Source: Mycobacterium sp. shizuoka-1
GTDB lineage: Bacteria; Actinomycetota; Actinomycetes; Mycobacteriales; Mycobacteriaceae
Assembly: GCF_002723835.1 (NCBI RefSeq)
Contig: NZ_BEWG01000095.1
Location: 1-64,000 of the forward strand
Length of the DNA: 64,000 bases
Direction of reading: 5' to 3'
The notes under the pieces are model-generated. The model was not told the DNA's origin and did no database searches. It saw only the letters and a list, made by a program, of their open reading frames with translations. This document shows positions 32,859 through 41,089 of the stretch, piece after piece. Both the position numbers and the translations under genes were made by a program. Each line of letters starts with the position of its first letter. Within the stretch, counting starts at the first letter, position 1.

Positions 32859-33911
32859 ATGAGCACTGACGTCTGGTTCGACGCCAGCTGGGACGTCCGG
32901 ATGACGGACACCTCCCTGCGGGACGGCAGCCACCACAAACGGCATCAGTTCACCAAGGACGAGGTCCGCGCCATCGTCGGGGCACTGGACAACGCGGGTG
33001 TCCCGGTCATCGAGGTGACCCACGGTGACGGGCTCGGCGGCTCGAGCTTCAACTACGGGTTCTCCAAGACTCCCGAGCAGGAGTTGATCAAGCTCGCGGC
33101 CGAGACGGCCAAGGAAGCCAAGATCGCCTTCCTCATGTTGCCGGGTGTGGGCACCAAGGAGGACATCAAGGAGGCGCAGAACAACGGTGGCTCGATCTGC
33201 CGCATCGCCACCCACTGCACCGAGGCCGACGTGTCGATCCAGCACTTCGGGCTGGCCCGCGAGCTGGGCCTGGAGACCGTCGGCTTCCTGATGATGAGCC
33301 ACACCATCTCCCCGGAGAAGCTGGCCGCGCAGGCTCGGATCATGGCCGACGCTGGGTGCCAGTGCGTCTACGTGGTGGATTCCGCCGGCGCCCTGGTACT
33401 CGAAGGTGTCGCCGACCGGGTGGCCGCGCTGGTCGCCGAACTGGGTGACGATGCCCAGGTGGGCTTTCACGGCCACGAGAACCTCGGGCTCGGCGTGGCG
33501 AACTCGGTCGAAGCCGTCCGAGCGGGTGCCAAGCAGATCGACGGCTCCTGCCGGCGTTTCGGGGCCGGAGCCGGCAACGCGCCGGTCGAGGCGCTGGTCG
33601 GGGTGTTCGACAAGATCGGTGTCAAGACCGGTATCGATTTCTTCGAGATCGCCGACGCCGCCGAAGAGGTCGTCGCGCCCGCCATGCCGGCGGAGTGCCT
33701 GCTGGACCGCAACGCACTGGTGATGGGTTACGCCGGGGTGTACTCCAGCTTCCTCAAGCACGCGGTTCGTCAGGGCGAACGCTACGGCGTGCCCGCTCAC
33801 GAGCTGTTGCTGCGCGTCGGCCAGCGCAAGCTGATCGGTGGCCAGGAGGATCAGCTGATCGACATCGCGCTGGAGATCAAGCGCGAACGAGAGGCTGCCT
33901 CCTCTTCGTAG
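32859..33911 (+). CDS. hsaF: 4-hydroxy-2-oxovalerate/oxohexanoate aldolase HsaF
   Basis: A 350-residue DmpG-type aldolase (Rv3534c). The barrel starts DTSLRDGSHHKRHQFT, and metal-site GFHGHENLGLGVANS is visible. It splits 4-hydroxy-2-oxoacids to pyruvate plus aldehyde, passed through a tunnel to HsaG. The ATG at 32859 follows GAGGAGGA (32843-32850). The 54-base gap after hsaG is slightly longer than elsewhere in the operon. No second aldolase of this type is seen, although the phenol meta pathway needs one. Confidence 0.94.
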   Translation: MSTDVWFDASWDVRMTDTSLRDGSHHKRHQFTKDEVRAIVGALDNAGVPVIEVTHGDGLGGSSFNYGFSKTPEQELIKLAAETAKEAKIAFLMLPGVGTKEDIKEAQNNGGSICRIATHCTEADVSIQHFGLARELGLETVGFLMMSHTISPEKLAAQARIMADAGCQCVYVVDSAGALVLEGVADRVAALVAELGDDAQVGFHGHENLGLGVANSVEAVRAGAKQIDGSCRRFGAGAGNAPVEALVGVFDKIGVKTGIDFFEIADAAEEVVAPAMPAECLLDRNALVMGYAGVYSSFLKHAVRQGERYGVPAHELLLRVGQRKLIGGQEDQLIDIALEIKREREAASSS

Positions 33912-33942
33912 CGTGTCGTCGTCTCCGGGCACGATAGGCGGC

Positions 33943-36033
33943 ATGACCGCAACCCGGGCCGACGCGCAACAGATCCTCGAACAGCTGGCCGGTCCGGCGG
34001 CTGTGTTGCGTGACGACCAGTGGACTGCCATCGAGGCCCTGGTGGTCCATCGGCGCCGCGCCCTGGTCGTGCAGCGCACCGGCTGGGGGAAATCGGCGGT
34101 CTACTTCATCGCCGCCAAGCTGCTGCGCGCGCAGGGCCGCGGACCCACGGTGATCGTCTCGCCGCTGCTGGCCCTGATGCGTAACCAGGTCAGCGCCGCG
34201 CAGCGCGCCGGTGTGCGGGCGGCCACCATCAACTCCGGCAATGTCACCGAGTGGGACGACATCCACCGCCAGGTCGCCGCCGGTGACCTCGACGTGTTGC
34301 TGGTCAGTCCGGAGCGGCTGAACAACCCGGACTTTCGCGTGCAGGTGCTGCCGTCGCTGGCTGCCGACGCCGGTCTGGTCGTGGTAGACGAGGCGCACTG
34401 CGTCTCCGACTGGGGACACGACTTCCGGCCCGACTACCGGCGGATCCGGACGTTGATCGCCGAACTCGGTGCAGGCATCCCGGTATTGGCCACCACGGCG
34501 ACGGCCAACGACCGCGTCGTCGGCGACGTGGCCGCCCAGCTCGGTGTCGGCGGGGCCGACACCCTGGTGCTGCGCGGGGGCCTGGACCGCGAGTCCCTGC
34601 ACCTGTCGGTGGTGAAGGTGCCCACCGGCGCCGCCCGCGCGGCCTGGATTGCGGCCCAACTCGGTTCACTGGCGGGGTCGGGCATCATCTACACGCTCAC
34701 GGTCGCCGCCGCGCGTGATCTGGCGGCAGTTTTGAGCGCGCAGGGCCATCAGGTCGGGGCGTACACCGGGGCGTCGGATCCCGCCGAACGGGAGCAGATG
34801 GAAAGCGACCTGCTGGCCAACCGGGTCAAGGCCCTGGTGGCCACCTCGGCGCTGGGGATGGGATTCGACAAGCCGGATCTGGGCTTCGTGATCCACCTCG
34901 GCGCTCCGCAGTCGCCGATCGCGTACTACCAGCAGGTCGGGCGCGCCGGCCGCGCCAGCGCCCGCGCCGAGGTGATCCTGCTGCCCGGGCACGAGGACGC
35001 CGAGATCTGGAGCTACTTCGCCTCGGTGGCGTTCCCGCCGGAATCGTTGGTGCGCAGGGTGATCGACGCGCTGGAACCGGACCGTCCGCTGTCCACTCCC
35101 GCGCTGGAGCCGCTGGTGGATCTGGGCCGCAGCCGACTCGAGATGGTGCTCAAAGTGCTCGACGTCGACGGCGCGGTGCAGCGGGTGAAAGGCGGCTGGA
35201 TCAGCACCGGTCAGCCGTGGAGCTACGACGAACAGCGGTATCGCACGCTGGACGCCGCCCGGCGCAGCGAACAACAGGCCATGCTCGACTACCAGAGCAC
35301 CGCGGGCTGCCGCATGACGTTCCTGCGCGCGCAGCTCGACGACCCGGAGTTGTCCCCCGACGACCGCTGCGGTCGGTGCGACAACTGTGCCGGGTCGCGG
35401 TTCACCGCCGACGTCGACGAGCGGGCGCTCGAGGCGGCCACCGGCCGGCTGCAGCAGTGCGGTGTCGAGCTCGCGCCGCGGCGGATCTGGCCGACCGGGA
35501 TGGCCAGCCTCGGGGTGGACCTCAGTGGACGCATCGACGACGGACCGCTGCCGGGCCGCACGATCGGCCGGCTGACGGACCTGGGCTGGGGCGTGCGGCT
35601 GCGTCGCCTCCTGGACGCACCCGACGGCCCGGTGCCCGAGGAGTTCGTCCGCGCCGCGATCGCGGTGCTGGCGGACTGGCCGTGGCAGACGCGGCCCGCA
35701 GCCGTCATGGGGCTCGACTCGGCGACGCGCCCGGTGCTGATCGGATCGCTGGTCGATCGTCTCGCCGAGGTCGGCCGGCTGAGGAATCTGGGCACGCTGC
35801 ACTACCGCGCGACCCGGCGACCGGTCACCGCGGCGAACTCGGCCTACCGGGTCGCCGCACTCCACGACGCCTGGCAGGAGCCCGCCGCGGCCGACCTGGC
35901 GCAGGTCTCCGGGCCGGTGTTGCTGGTCGACGATCTCACCGACACCGGGTGGACGATGACGACCGCGGCGCGCTGTCTGCGCCGCGCCGGGGTGTCGGAC
36001 GTGCTGCCGTTCGCGCTCGCGGCGGTCAACTAG
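33943..36033 (+). CDS. RecQ-type DNA helicase fused to a phosphoribosyltransferase-like domain
   Basis: A 696-residue superfamily-2 helicase. Motif I is TGWGKSAVY, motif II VDEAHCVSDWGHDF, motif III ATTATAND, and motif VI QQVGRAGR. The RecQ zinc-binding cysteines are in CRMTF...CGRCDNC (about 445-485). The last ~130 residues end in VLLVDDLTDTGWTMTTAARCLRRAGV, the PRPP-binding signature of type I phosphoribosyltransferases (ComFC-like). It probably acts in DNA repair or recombination; the role of the C-terminal domain is unknown. It follows hsaF by 31 bases but is functionally unrelated. ATG 33943 is preferred to GTG 33913. Confidence 0.88.
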   Translation: MTATRADAQQILEQLAGPAAVLRDDQWTAIEALVVHRRRALVVQRTGWGKSAVYFIAAKLLRAQGRGPTVIVSPLLALMRNQVSAAQRAGVRAATINSGNVTEWDDIHRQVAAGDLDVLLVSPERLNNPDFRVQVLPSLAADAGLVVVDEAHCVSDWGHDFRPDYRRIRTLIAELGAGIPVLATTATANDRVVGDVAAQLGVGGADTLVLRGGLDRESLHLSVVKVPTGAARAAWIAAQLGSLAGSGIIYTLTVAAARDLAAVLSAQGHQVGAYTGASDPAEREQMESDLLANRVKALVATSALGMGFDKPDLGFVIHLGAPQSPIAYYQQVGRAGRASARAEVILLPGHEDAEIWSYFASVAFPPESLVRRVIDALEPDRPLSTPALEPLVDLGRSRLEMVLKVLDVDGAVQRVKGGWISTGQPWSYDEQRYRTLDAARRSEQQAMLDYQSTAGCRMTFLRAQLDDPELSPDDRCGRCDNCAGSRFTADVDERALEAATGRLQQCGVELAPRRIWPTGMASLGVDLSGRIDDGPLPGRTIGRLTDLGWGVRLRRLLDAPDGPVPEEFVRAAIAVLADWPWQTRPAAVMGLDSATRPVLIGSLVDRLAEVGRLRNLGTLHYRATRRPVTAANSAYRVAALHDAWQEPAAADLAQVSGPVLLVDDLTDTGWTMTTAARCLRRAGVSDVLPFALAAVN

Positions 36034-36130
36034 CCGCCGCGGCCGGGGGTAACACCCCTGCAGGCCGCCGCGACGTTCCTGACAGTGACCGCGCGACAGT
36101 ACTGCCGCGCGGCGTGAAGGGAGAACCACC

Positions 36131-36508
36131 ATGGGAGTTCGTCGTGCCGTTGTGACCGTGCTGGCTGCCGGAGCGGCCTGTGTCGTGTCGATGCCGTCCG
36201 CCAATGCCGAGCCGGCGCCCGCGCCCGCGCCGGACTGTTCGGCGGCGGGTCTGTCGTCGACGATCAGTTCGGTCACCAAGAACCTGTCGGACTACTTCGC
36301 CGCGCACCCGGACGCCAACCAGGCCCTGATCGACGCTACCCGCCAGTCGGCGTTCTCGGCCATCGGGGCGTTCAACACCTACTTCAACGACCACCCGGAC
36401 CAGGCCAACGACATCCGGGCCATCAAGGCGCCGCTGGTCGACTTCCAGAACCAGTGCGGTCTGCAGGTGGAGCCGGCCGAGGCCCTGGTGGTCATCGGCG
36501 AGCTGTAG
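36131..36508 (+). CDS. Small secreted haem-binding-like (MHB domain) protein
   Basis: A 125-residue exported protein. Signal peptide of about 26 residues (RR at positions 4-5, hydrophobic core, ANA-EP cleavage). After an Ala-Pro linker comes a helical domain with two Cys (PDCSAAG and NQCGLQ) that could form a disulfide. This pattern, with HPDANQALIDATRQ and YFNDHPDQANDI, is that of mycobacterial haemophore-related proteins. GAAGGGAG precedes the ATG. The 97 bases upstream contain no gene. Haem binding itself is not proven. Confidence 0.82.
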   Translation: MGVRRAVVTVLAAGAACVVSMPSANAEPAPAPAPDCSAAGLSSTISSVTKNLSDYFAAHPDANQALIDATRQSAFSAIGAFNTYFNDHPDQANDIRAIKAPLVDFQNQCGLQVEPAEALVVIGEL

Positions 36509-36535
36509 CCGCCGCCTCCCGCGGGCCCCGCGAGA

Positions 36536-37444
36536 TCACCAATGCGGTTTGGTGCCGCCGAGCTGAGCGGTGAGCGCGTCGGCGCTCGCTACCAGGCCGC
36601 GGGCGTGCTTGGCGATCTCGGAGTCGGTGAGCGCGCGGCCGATCTGCAGCGACACCACCATCGCCTGCCGGTGGTGGTGGTCGTAGACCGGTGCCGAGAT
36701 GACGCTGACGTCGTGGCGCTGACGGGCGCCCTCGGCCTCGCTGCTCAGGTAGACCCGCTCGCCGATGTCCGAGATCAGCTCGCCCAGCAGGGCGCGCAGC
36801 TCGTCAGGCAGGGTGCTCGACATGCCGGCCATCAGCGAATAGAGCCGCCGACCGCCGGGGGTCAGCCGCTCGACCAGGTAGCCGGCCGTGCGGCATTCGG
36901 CGATGACGCGATCGAGGCGCTGTGTTTCGGTGCGCAACGGGATGGTCGGGTCCCTTCTGTCCAGCCAGCTGCGCAGTGCCTCGTCGTCCCACAACACGAA
37001 CATCAGGCCGACCGGCGGGGCGAACGGGTAGCTCTGCCCGACTCTCACGCCGACGTCGGAGCCGGGCGGACCAACAAGTTCCAGCAGCGTGATCCGGTCG
37101 TCGACGACGGCGGCCAGGGCCGCGGTGGTGTCGAAGGCCTTCGACAGGCGGCTCAGTTCGGCGCGGGCCGCCGGGTTCACGCGCAGGGATTCCTGCGCGA
37201 GGTGGCCCAGCGCGATCAGGCTCGGTCCGAGCCGATAGGTCTTGTCGGCGGCATCGCGGACCAGATACCCCGAGTCGGTCAGGGTGGTCACGATGCCGAG
37301 GCAGGTCGGCTTGGCCAGGTGCAACTGCCGGGCCAGCTCCGAGAGGCCGAACCGCTCTTGCGGGTGCTTGGCCAAGAAATCCAGAATCGCCACCACGCGC
37401 TGCGTGGGGGGCGAGGACCGACCAGGACTGCACGCATCGGGCAT
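36536..37444 (-). CDS. IclR-family transcriptional regulator (second)
   Basis: A 302-residue IclR protein with an N-terminal winged helix (FGLSELARQLHLAKPTCLGIVTTLTDSGYLV) and a C-terminal effector domain ending DVSVISAPVYDHHHRQAMVVSLQIG. It is divergent from the DUF1214/SDR/sulfotransferase operon at 37569, with a shared 124-base intergenic region. That region contains a KstR operator between two inverted GGACCGT half-sites, so it probably controls that operon and itself. Effector unknown. Confidence 0.9.
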   Translation of the reverse strand: MPDACSPGRSSPPTQRVVAILDFLAKHPQERFGLSELARQLHLAKPTCLGIVTTLTDSGYLVRDAADKTYRLGPSLIALGHLAQESLRVNPAARAELSRLSKAFDTTAALAAVVDDRITLLELVGPPGSDVGVRVGQSYPFAPPVGLMFVLWDDEALRSWLDRRDPTIPLRTETQRLDRVIAECRTAGYLVERLTPGGRRLYSLMAGMSSTLPDELRALLGELISDIGERVYLSSEAEGARQRHDVSVISAPVYDHHHRQAMVVSLQIGRALTDSEIAKHARGLVASADALTAQLGGTKPHW

Positions 37445-37489
37445 TGCAAAATCCTACCGTCCTATTCCAGATATGGACCGTTGACTTGG

Positions 37490-37518
37490 TTGACTGCCAC
37501 TGGAACGCGTTCTAGTCT
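37490..37518 (+). promoter_or_regulatory. Candidate promoter of the DUF1214 operon
   Basis: TTGACT at 37490-37495, a 17-base spacer, then TAGTCT at 37513-37518 resemble -35 and -10 elements. The KstR operator (37501-37514) lies between and over the -10, a good position for repression. Confidence 0.5.
37501..37514. promoter_or_regulatory. KstR operator upstream of the DUF1214 operon
   Basis: TGGAACGCGTTCTA, a full match to TnnAACnnGTTnnA, in the 124-base divergent region between the second IclR gene and the DUF1214 gene. Confidence 0.85.
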
Positions 37519-37568
37519 CAGTCGGAGAACGTACCGATACGGTCCAATATTGAAACGCGAGGCGGTCG

Positions 37569-38702
37569 ATGTCGATGTACTCCCAGCCATTCGTGGATGC
37601 CATTGCCGAGTCTGAACGGCTGGTCTCCGAAGCCTCGTTCATCGAGAGCGAAGCAGACCTGCTGGAGGGCCTGCAATACCTGGCGGGCTGCGTCGCGGCA
37701 TGCACGCACGTCGCGTTCGACTTCGATCGCGACCACCCCTTCCTGCACTCGGGAACCGGCCCGTTCACCAAGATGGGTCTGGATAATCCCGACACCATGT
37801 ACTTCGGCACCAGGGTGGTCGCCGGCCACGAGTACGTCGTCACCGGTAAACGCGGAACCACCACCGACGTCAGCTTCCAGCTGCTCGGCGGCGAGTACAC
37901 CGACAAGGTGGTCCCGGACAGTGAGACGGCCTTCGACGATCGCCGGCTCGACATCGCCGCCGACGGCACGTTCGAATGGCGTTTTACCCCGGACACCAAC
38001 GCGCAGCTGGTCATTCGGGAGGTCTACAACGACTGGTCGGCCCAGCGTGGCAGCTTCGCGATCGCCCGCACCGACACCGCGGGCACCGCACCGCCGCCGC
38101 TGACGAAGGAACTGATCGAAAAGCGCTGGGCGACCGCGGGTAAGCAACTCGTGCAGCGGGTGAAGACCTGGCTGCAGTTCCCGAAGTGGTTCTACGACAA
38201 CCTGCCGGTGAACACCCTGACCGCGCCGCGGCTCACCCCGGGTGGCCTGGCGACCCAGTACTCGTCGGTGGGGCACTACGACATCACGCCGGACCAGGCC
38301 CTGATCCTCACGCTGCCGGTGACCGACGCTCCCTACCTCGGGTTCCAGCTCGGCAGCCTGTGGTACATCTCGCTGGACTACATCAACCACCAGACGTCGC
38401 TGAACGGCACTCAGGCGCAAGCCGATCCGGACGGCAAGATCCGCATCGTGGTGGCCGACCAGAACCCCGGCGTGACCAACTGGGTCGAGACCCTCGGGCA
38501 TGCCAAGGGTTACCTCCAGTTCCGGTGGCAGCGGGTCTCGCGTGAGCTGACCGAGGCTGACGGCCCCACCCTGGAGCTGGTCGACCTGGCGTCGGTGGCC
38601 GACAAGCTGCCCTACTACGAGCACAACAAGATCTCCGATGACGACTGGCGTGAGCGGATTGCGCTGCGTCAGAAACTAATTGGCAACAGGATGGTGGGAT
38701 AA
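37569..38702 (+). CDS. DUF1214-type protein (Rv3531c homologue)
   Basis: A 377-residue soluble protein with a DUF1214-like C-terminal half (QALILTLPVTDAPYLGFQLGSLWYISLDYINHQTSLNG and KGYLQFRWQRV). Homologue of Rv3531c, a KstR-regulon gene of unknown function. There is no signal peptide. The following SDR gene starts three bases after its stop and the sulfotransferase overlaps that, so the three work together. A steroid-related substrate is likely from regulation only. Confidence 0.85.
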   Translation: MSMYSQPFVDAIAESERLVSEASFIESEADLLEGLQYLAGCVAACTHVAFDFDRDHPFLHSGTGPFTKMGLDNPDTMYFGTRVVAGHEYVVTGKRGTTTDVSFQLLGGEYTDKVVPDSETAFDDRRLDIAADGTFEWRFTPDTNAQLVIREVYNDWSAQRGSFAIARTDTAGTAPPPLTKELIEKRWATAGKQLVQRVKTWLQFPKWFYDNLPVNTLTAPRLTPGGLATQYSSVGHYDITPDQALILTLPVTDAPYLGFQLGSLWYISLDYINHQTSLNGTQAQADPDGKIRIVVADQNPGVTNWVETLGHAKGYLQFRWQRVSRELTEADGPTLELVDLASVADKLPYYEHNKISDDDWRERIALRQKLIGNRMVG

Positions 38703-38705
38703 CAC

Positions 38706-39488
38706 ATGGCCGGCTTGCTCGAGAACAAAGTCGTCGTGATCAGCGGCGTCGGACCGGCGCTGGGCACGACGCTGGCGCGCCGATGTGCCGAGGAAGGCGC
38801 CGACCTGGTGCTGGCGGCTCGCACGGTCGGGCGTCTGGACGATGTGGCCAAGCAGGTCACCGACCTCGGCCGGCGCGCGCTGTCGGTGGGCACCGACATC
38901 ACCGACGAGGCACAGGTGGACAACCTGGTCAAGGAGACCTTGGCCGCCTACGGCAAGGTGGACGTGCTGATCAACAACGCGTTCAAGGTGCCGTCGATGA
39001 AGCCCTTCGCCAACACCTCGTTCGACCACATCCGCGAGACGGTTGAGCTCACGGTGCTCGGCGCGCTGCGGCTGATCCAGGGTTTCACCCCGGCTTTGGT
39101 CGAGGCCAAGGGCTCGGTGGTGAACGTGAACTCGATGGTGCTGCGGCACTCCGATCCCAAGCAGGGCGCCTACAAGCTGGCCAAGGCGGCGCTGCTGTCG
39201 ATGTCCCAATCGCTGGCCAGTGAACTCGGTCCGCAGGGCATTCGAGTGAATTCGGTTCTGCCCGGCTATATCTGGGGCGGCACCCTGCAGGGCTACTTCG
39301 AGCATCAGGCCAGCAAGTACGGCACGACCGTCGACGAGATCTACAAGGCGGCCGCGGTCAACAGCGACCTCAAGCGACTGCCCACCGAGGACGAGGTGGC
39401 CTCGGCGATCCTGTTCATGGCCAGCGATCTGTCCAGCGGCATCACCGGCCAGACGCTGGACGTCAACTGCGGGGAGTATCACAACTGA
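38706..39488 (+). CDS. Short-chain dehydrogenase/reductase (Rv3530c homologue)
   Basis: A 260-residue SDR. Cofactor loop VVVISGVGPALGTTLA, NNA motif (VLINNAF), Ser in VNSMVLR, and catalytic YKLAK (Y-x-x-x-K). The usual GxxxGxG loop is modified to GVGPALG. It is likely an NAD(P)-dependent alcohol/ketone oxidoreductase. Middle gene of the KstR-linked DUF1214-SDR-sulfotransferase operon; specific substrate unknown. Confidence 0.88.
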   Translation: MAGLLENKVVVISGVGPALGTTLARRCAEEGADLVLAARTVGRLDDVAKQVTDLGRRALSVGTDITDEAQVDNLVKETLAAYGKVDVLINNAFKVPSMKPFANTSFDHIRETVELTVLGALRLIQGFTPALVEAKGSVVNVNSMVLRHSDPKQGAYKLAKAALLSMSQSLASELGPQGIRVNSVLPGYIWGGTLQGYFEHQASKYGTTVDEIYKAAAVNSDLKRLPTEDEVASAILFMASDLSSGITGQTLDVNCGEYHN

Positions 39489-40624
39489 TGAGCGACTTCC
39501 TCAGCGTCGAAAGCCTGAAGGCGTCGGCCGTCAAGGCCAGCGGCTTGGACGATTTCGGCGTCGACGACGACAACTACCAGGAAGCACTGCGCGTGCTCCT
39601 CGATGCGTTCCGCAACGAAGCGGACCTCACCGAGATCGGCAGCAAGATGCACCGGTTTTTCGTGCGAAACGCGTTGGTGGCCAGGCTGATGTCCGAAGCA
39701 GCCTTCAAGCAGTATCCGCAGCACGCCGACGTCGCGATCGAGCGGCCGATCTTCGTCACCGGACTGCCGCGCACCGGCACGACCGCGCTGCACCGCCTGC
39801 TGTGCGGCGACCCGCGCCACCAGGGCCTGGAGCTGTGGCTCGCGGAGTTCCCGCAGCCCCGCCCGCCGCGGGAGACCTGGAAGGACAACCCGGTCTTCCA
39901 GCAGATCGATGCGCAGTTCGCCAAGGCCCACGCGGAGAACCCGGACTACACCGGGCTGCACTACATGACCGCCGACGAGGTCGAGGAGTGCTGGCAGCTG
40001 CTGCGACAGTCGGTGCACTCGGTCTCCTACGAGACGCTCGCGCACGTGCCGTCCTACGCGCAGTGGCTGTCGAAGCAGGACTGGACGAAGTCCTATGAGC
40101 GGCACCGCAAGAACCTGCAACTGATCGGGCTCAACGATCCCGAGAAGCGCTGGGTGCTCAAGAATCCCAGCCACCTGTTCGCGCTGGACGCGGTGCTCGC
40201 GGTCTATCCCGACGCGTTGATCCTGCAGTGCCATCGCCCGGCCGAGACGATCATGGCCTCGATGTGCTCGCTGGCTCAGCACACCACCGAGGGCTGGTCG
40301 AACACGTTCACCGGCGACGTCATCGGGGCTGACTCGCTGGAGACGTGGTCGCGCGGGCTGGAGCTGTTCAATGCCGAACGGGCCAAGCACAATCCGGCCC
40401 AGTTCTGCGATGTGGACTACTTCGAGCTGATCCGCGATCCGATGGGCACCGTGCAGAACATCTACTCGCACTTCGGTATCGAGATGACCGAGGAAGCCCG
40501 AGCGGCGATCCAGCGCACCGATGAGGAGAGCAAGCAGGGCCCGAGGGCGCCGAAGCACACCTACTCGCTGGCCGACTACGGCCTGACCGAAGAGCAGGTC
40601 AAGGAGCGTTTCAAGGGCCTGTAG
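39488..40624 (+). CDS. Sulfotransferase family protein (Rv3529c homologue)
   Basis: A 378-residue PAPS-dependent sulfotransferase-like protein. The 5'-phosphosulfate loop is FVTGLPRTGTTALHRLL (about residues 96-112), and the 3'-phosphate region may be QCHRPAETIMASMCSL. It ends DYGLTEEQVKERFKGL, common to actinobacterial members. Co-transcribed with the SDR (one-base overlap) under a KstR site. Sulfation of a sterol or lipid metabolite is possible but not shown. Confidence 0.87.
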   Translation: MSDFLSVESLKASAVKASGLDDFGVDDDNYQEALRVLLDAFRNEADLTEIGSKMHRFFVRNALVARLMSEAAFKQYPQHADVAIERPIFVTGLPRTGTTALHRLLCGDPRHQGLELWLAEFPQPRPPRETWKDNPVFQQIDAQFAKAHAENPDYTGLHYMTADEVEECWQLLRQSVHSVSYETLAHVPSYAQWLSKQDWTKSYERHRKNLQLIGLNDPEKRWVLKNPSHLFALDAVLAVYPDALILQCHRPAETIMASMCSLAQHTTEGWSNTFTGDVIGADSLETWSRGLELFNAERAKHNPAQFCDVDYFELIRDPMGTVQNIYSHFGIEMTEEARAAIQRTDEESKQGPRAPKHTYSLADYGLTEEQVKERFKGL

Positions 40625-40628
40625 CGGC

Positions 40629-41087
40629 CTAGCCGTCGCCGGGGGCGGGGGCGCTGGAGTACTCCTCCAGGCAGCCCTCCGCCACGGCGTGCCTGATGCT
40701 GTCGGAGAGCCTCGGGCAGGACCGGGTGCGCGCGCTGGATCCGCCGGCCTCACGGATCTCGGTGAAGTAGGCGCAGCGTTGCTGGGCCTCGCTGCTCCAC
40801 TGCACCGCGGTGTGTGCGGCGCCGAGTTTCTTGACTTTCACCGCGATGTGGCAGTACCGGCAGTCCACCTCGACCAGACCGGCGGACAGGTAGCGCTCCC
40901 GGTCTTTGCGGGTGGCCTCGTGCATGGCGGCCGCGCGCTGCGGATCGGAGGCGAAATCGGGTGCCTTGGACCAGGGTCCGGGGGCGCCGTCGTCGTGCTC
41001 GTGCGGCTCGTCGTGTTCGTGCACGCCGAGAAGATGGAGCATGGACCGCGCCAGATCGTCGACGTCGAGCGGTTCCTCGGGGCTCAT
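40629..41087 (-). CDS. Conserved protein downstream of kshA (Rv3527 homologue)
   Basis: A 152-residue protein of unknown function. N-terminus MSPEEPLDVDDLARSMLHLLG, then a His/Asp/Glu-rich stretch (HEHDEPHEHDD). The conserved C-terminal part has Cys in CRYCHIAVKVKKLG, RCAYF, SCPRL and EGCLEE, possibly metal-binding. The ATG at 41087 lies two bases after the kshA stop; GTG 41093 overlapping that stop is an alternative. Same position as Rv3527 after Rv3526. Confidence 0.8.
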   Translation of the reverse strand: MSPEEPLDVDDLARSMLHLLGVHEHDEPHEHDDGAPGPWSKAPDFASDPQRAAAMHEATRKDRERYLSAGLVEVDCRYCHIAVKVKKLGAAHTAVQWSSEAQQRCAYFTEIREAGGSSARTRSCPRLSDSIRHAVAEGCLEEYSSAPAPGDG

Positions 41088-41089
41088 AG

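Larger units (their letters stand above)
37474..37546. promoter_or_regulatory. Inverted half-sites flanking the KstR operator
   Basis: TGGACCGT (37474-37481) and ACGGTCCA (37539-37546) are an exact inverted pair 57 bases apart, each with a similar AT-rich outer flank (ATAT / ATAT). They flank the KstR operator in the divergent region and are candidate sites for the adjacent IclR regulator. Confidence 0.45.

Noticed and set aside
36025..36060. GGGGT-AAC-ACCCC hairpin after the RecQ gene
   Set aside because: Only a five-base stem without T-run; too weak to call a terminator.
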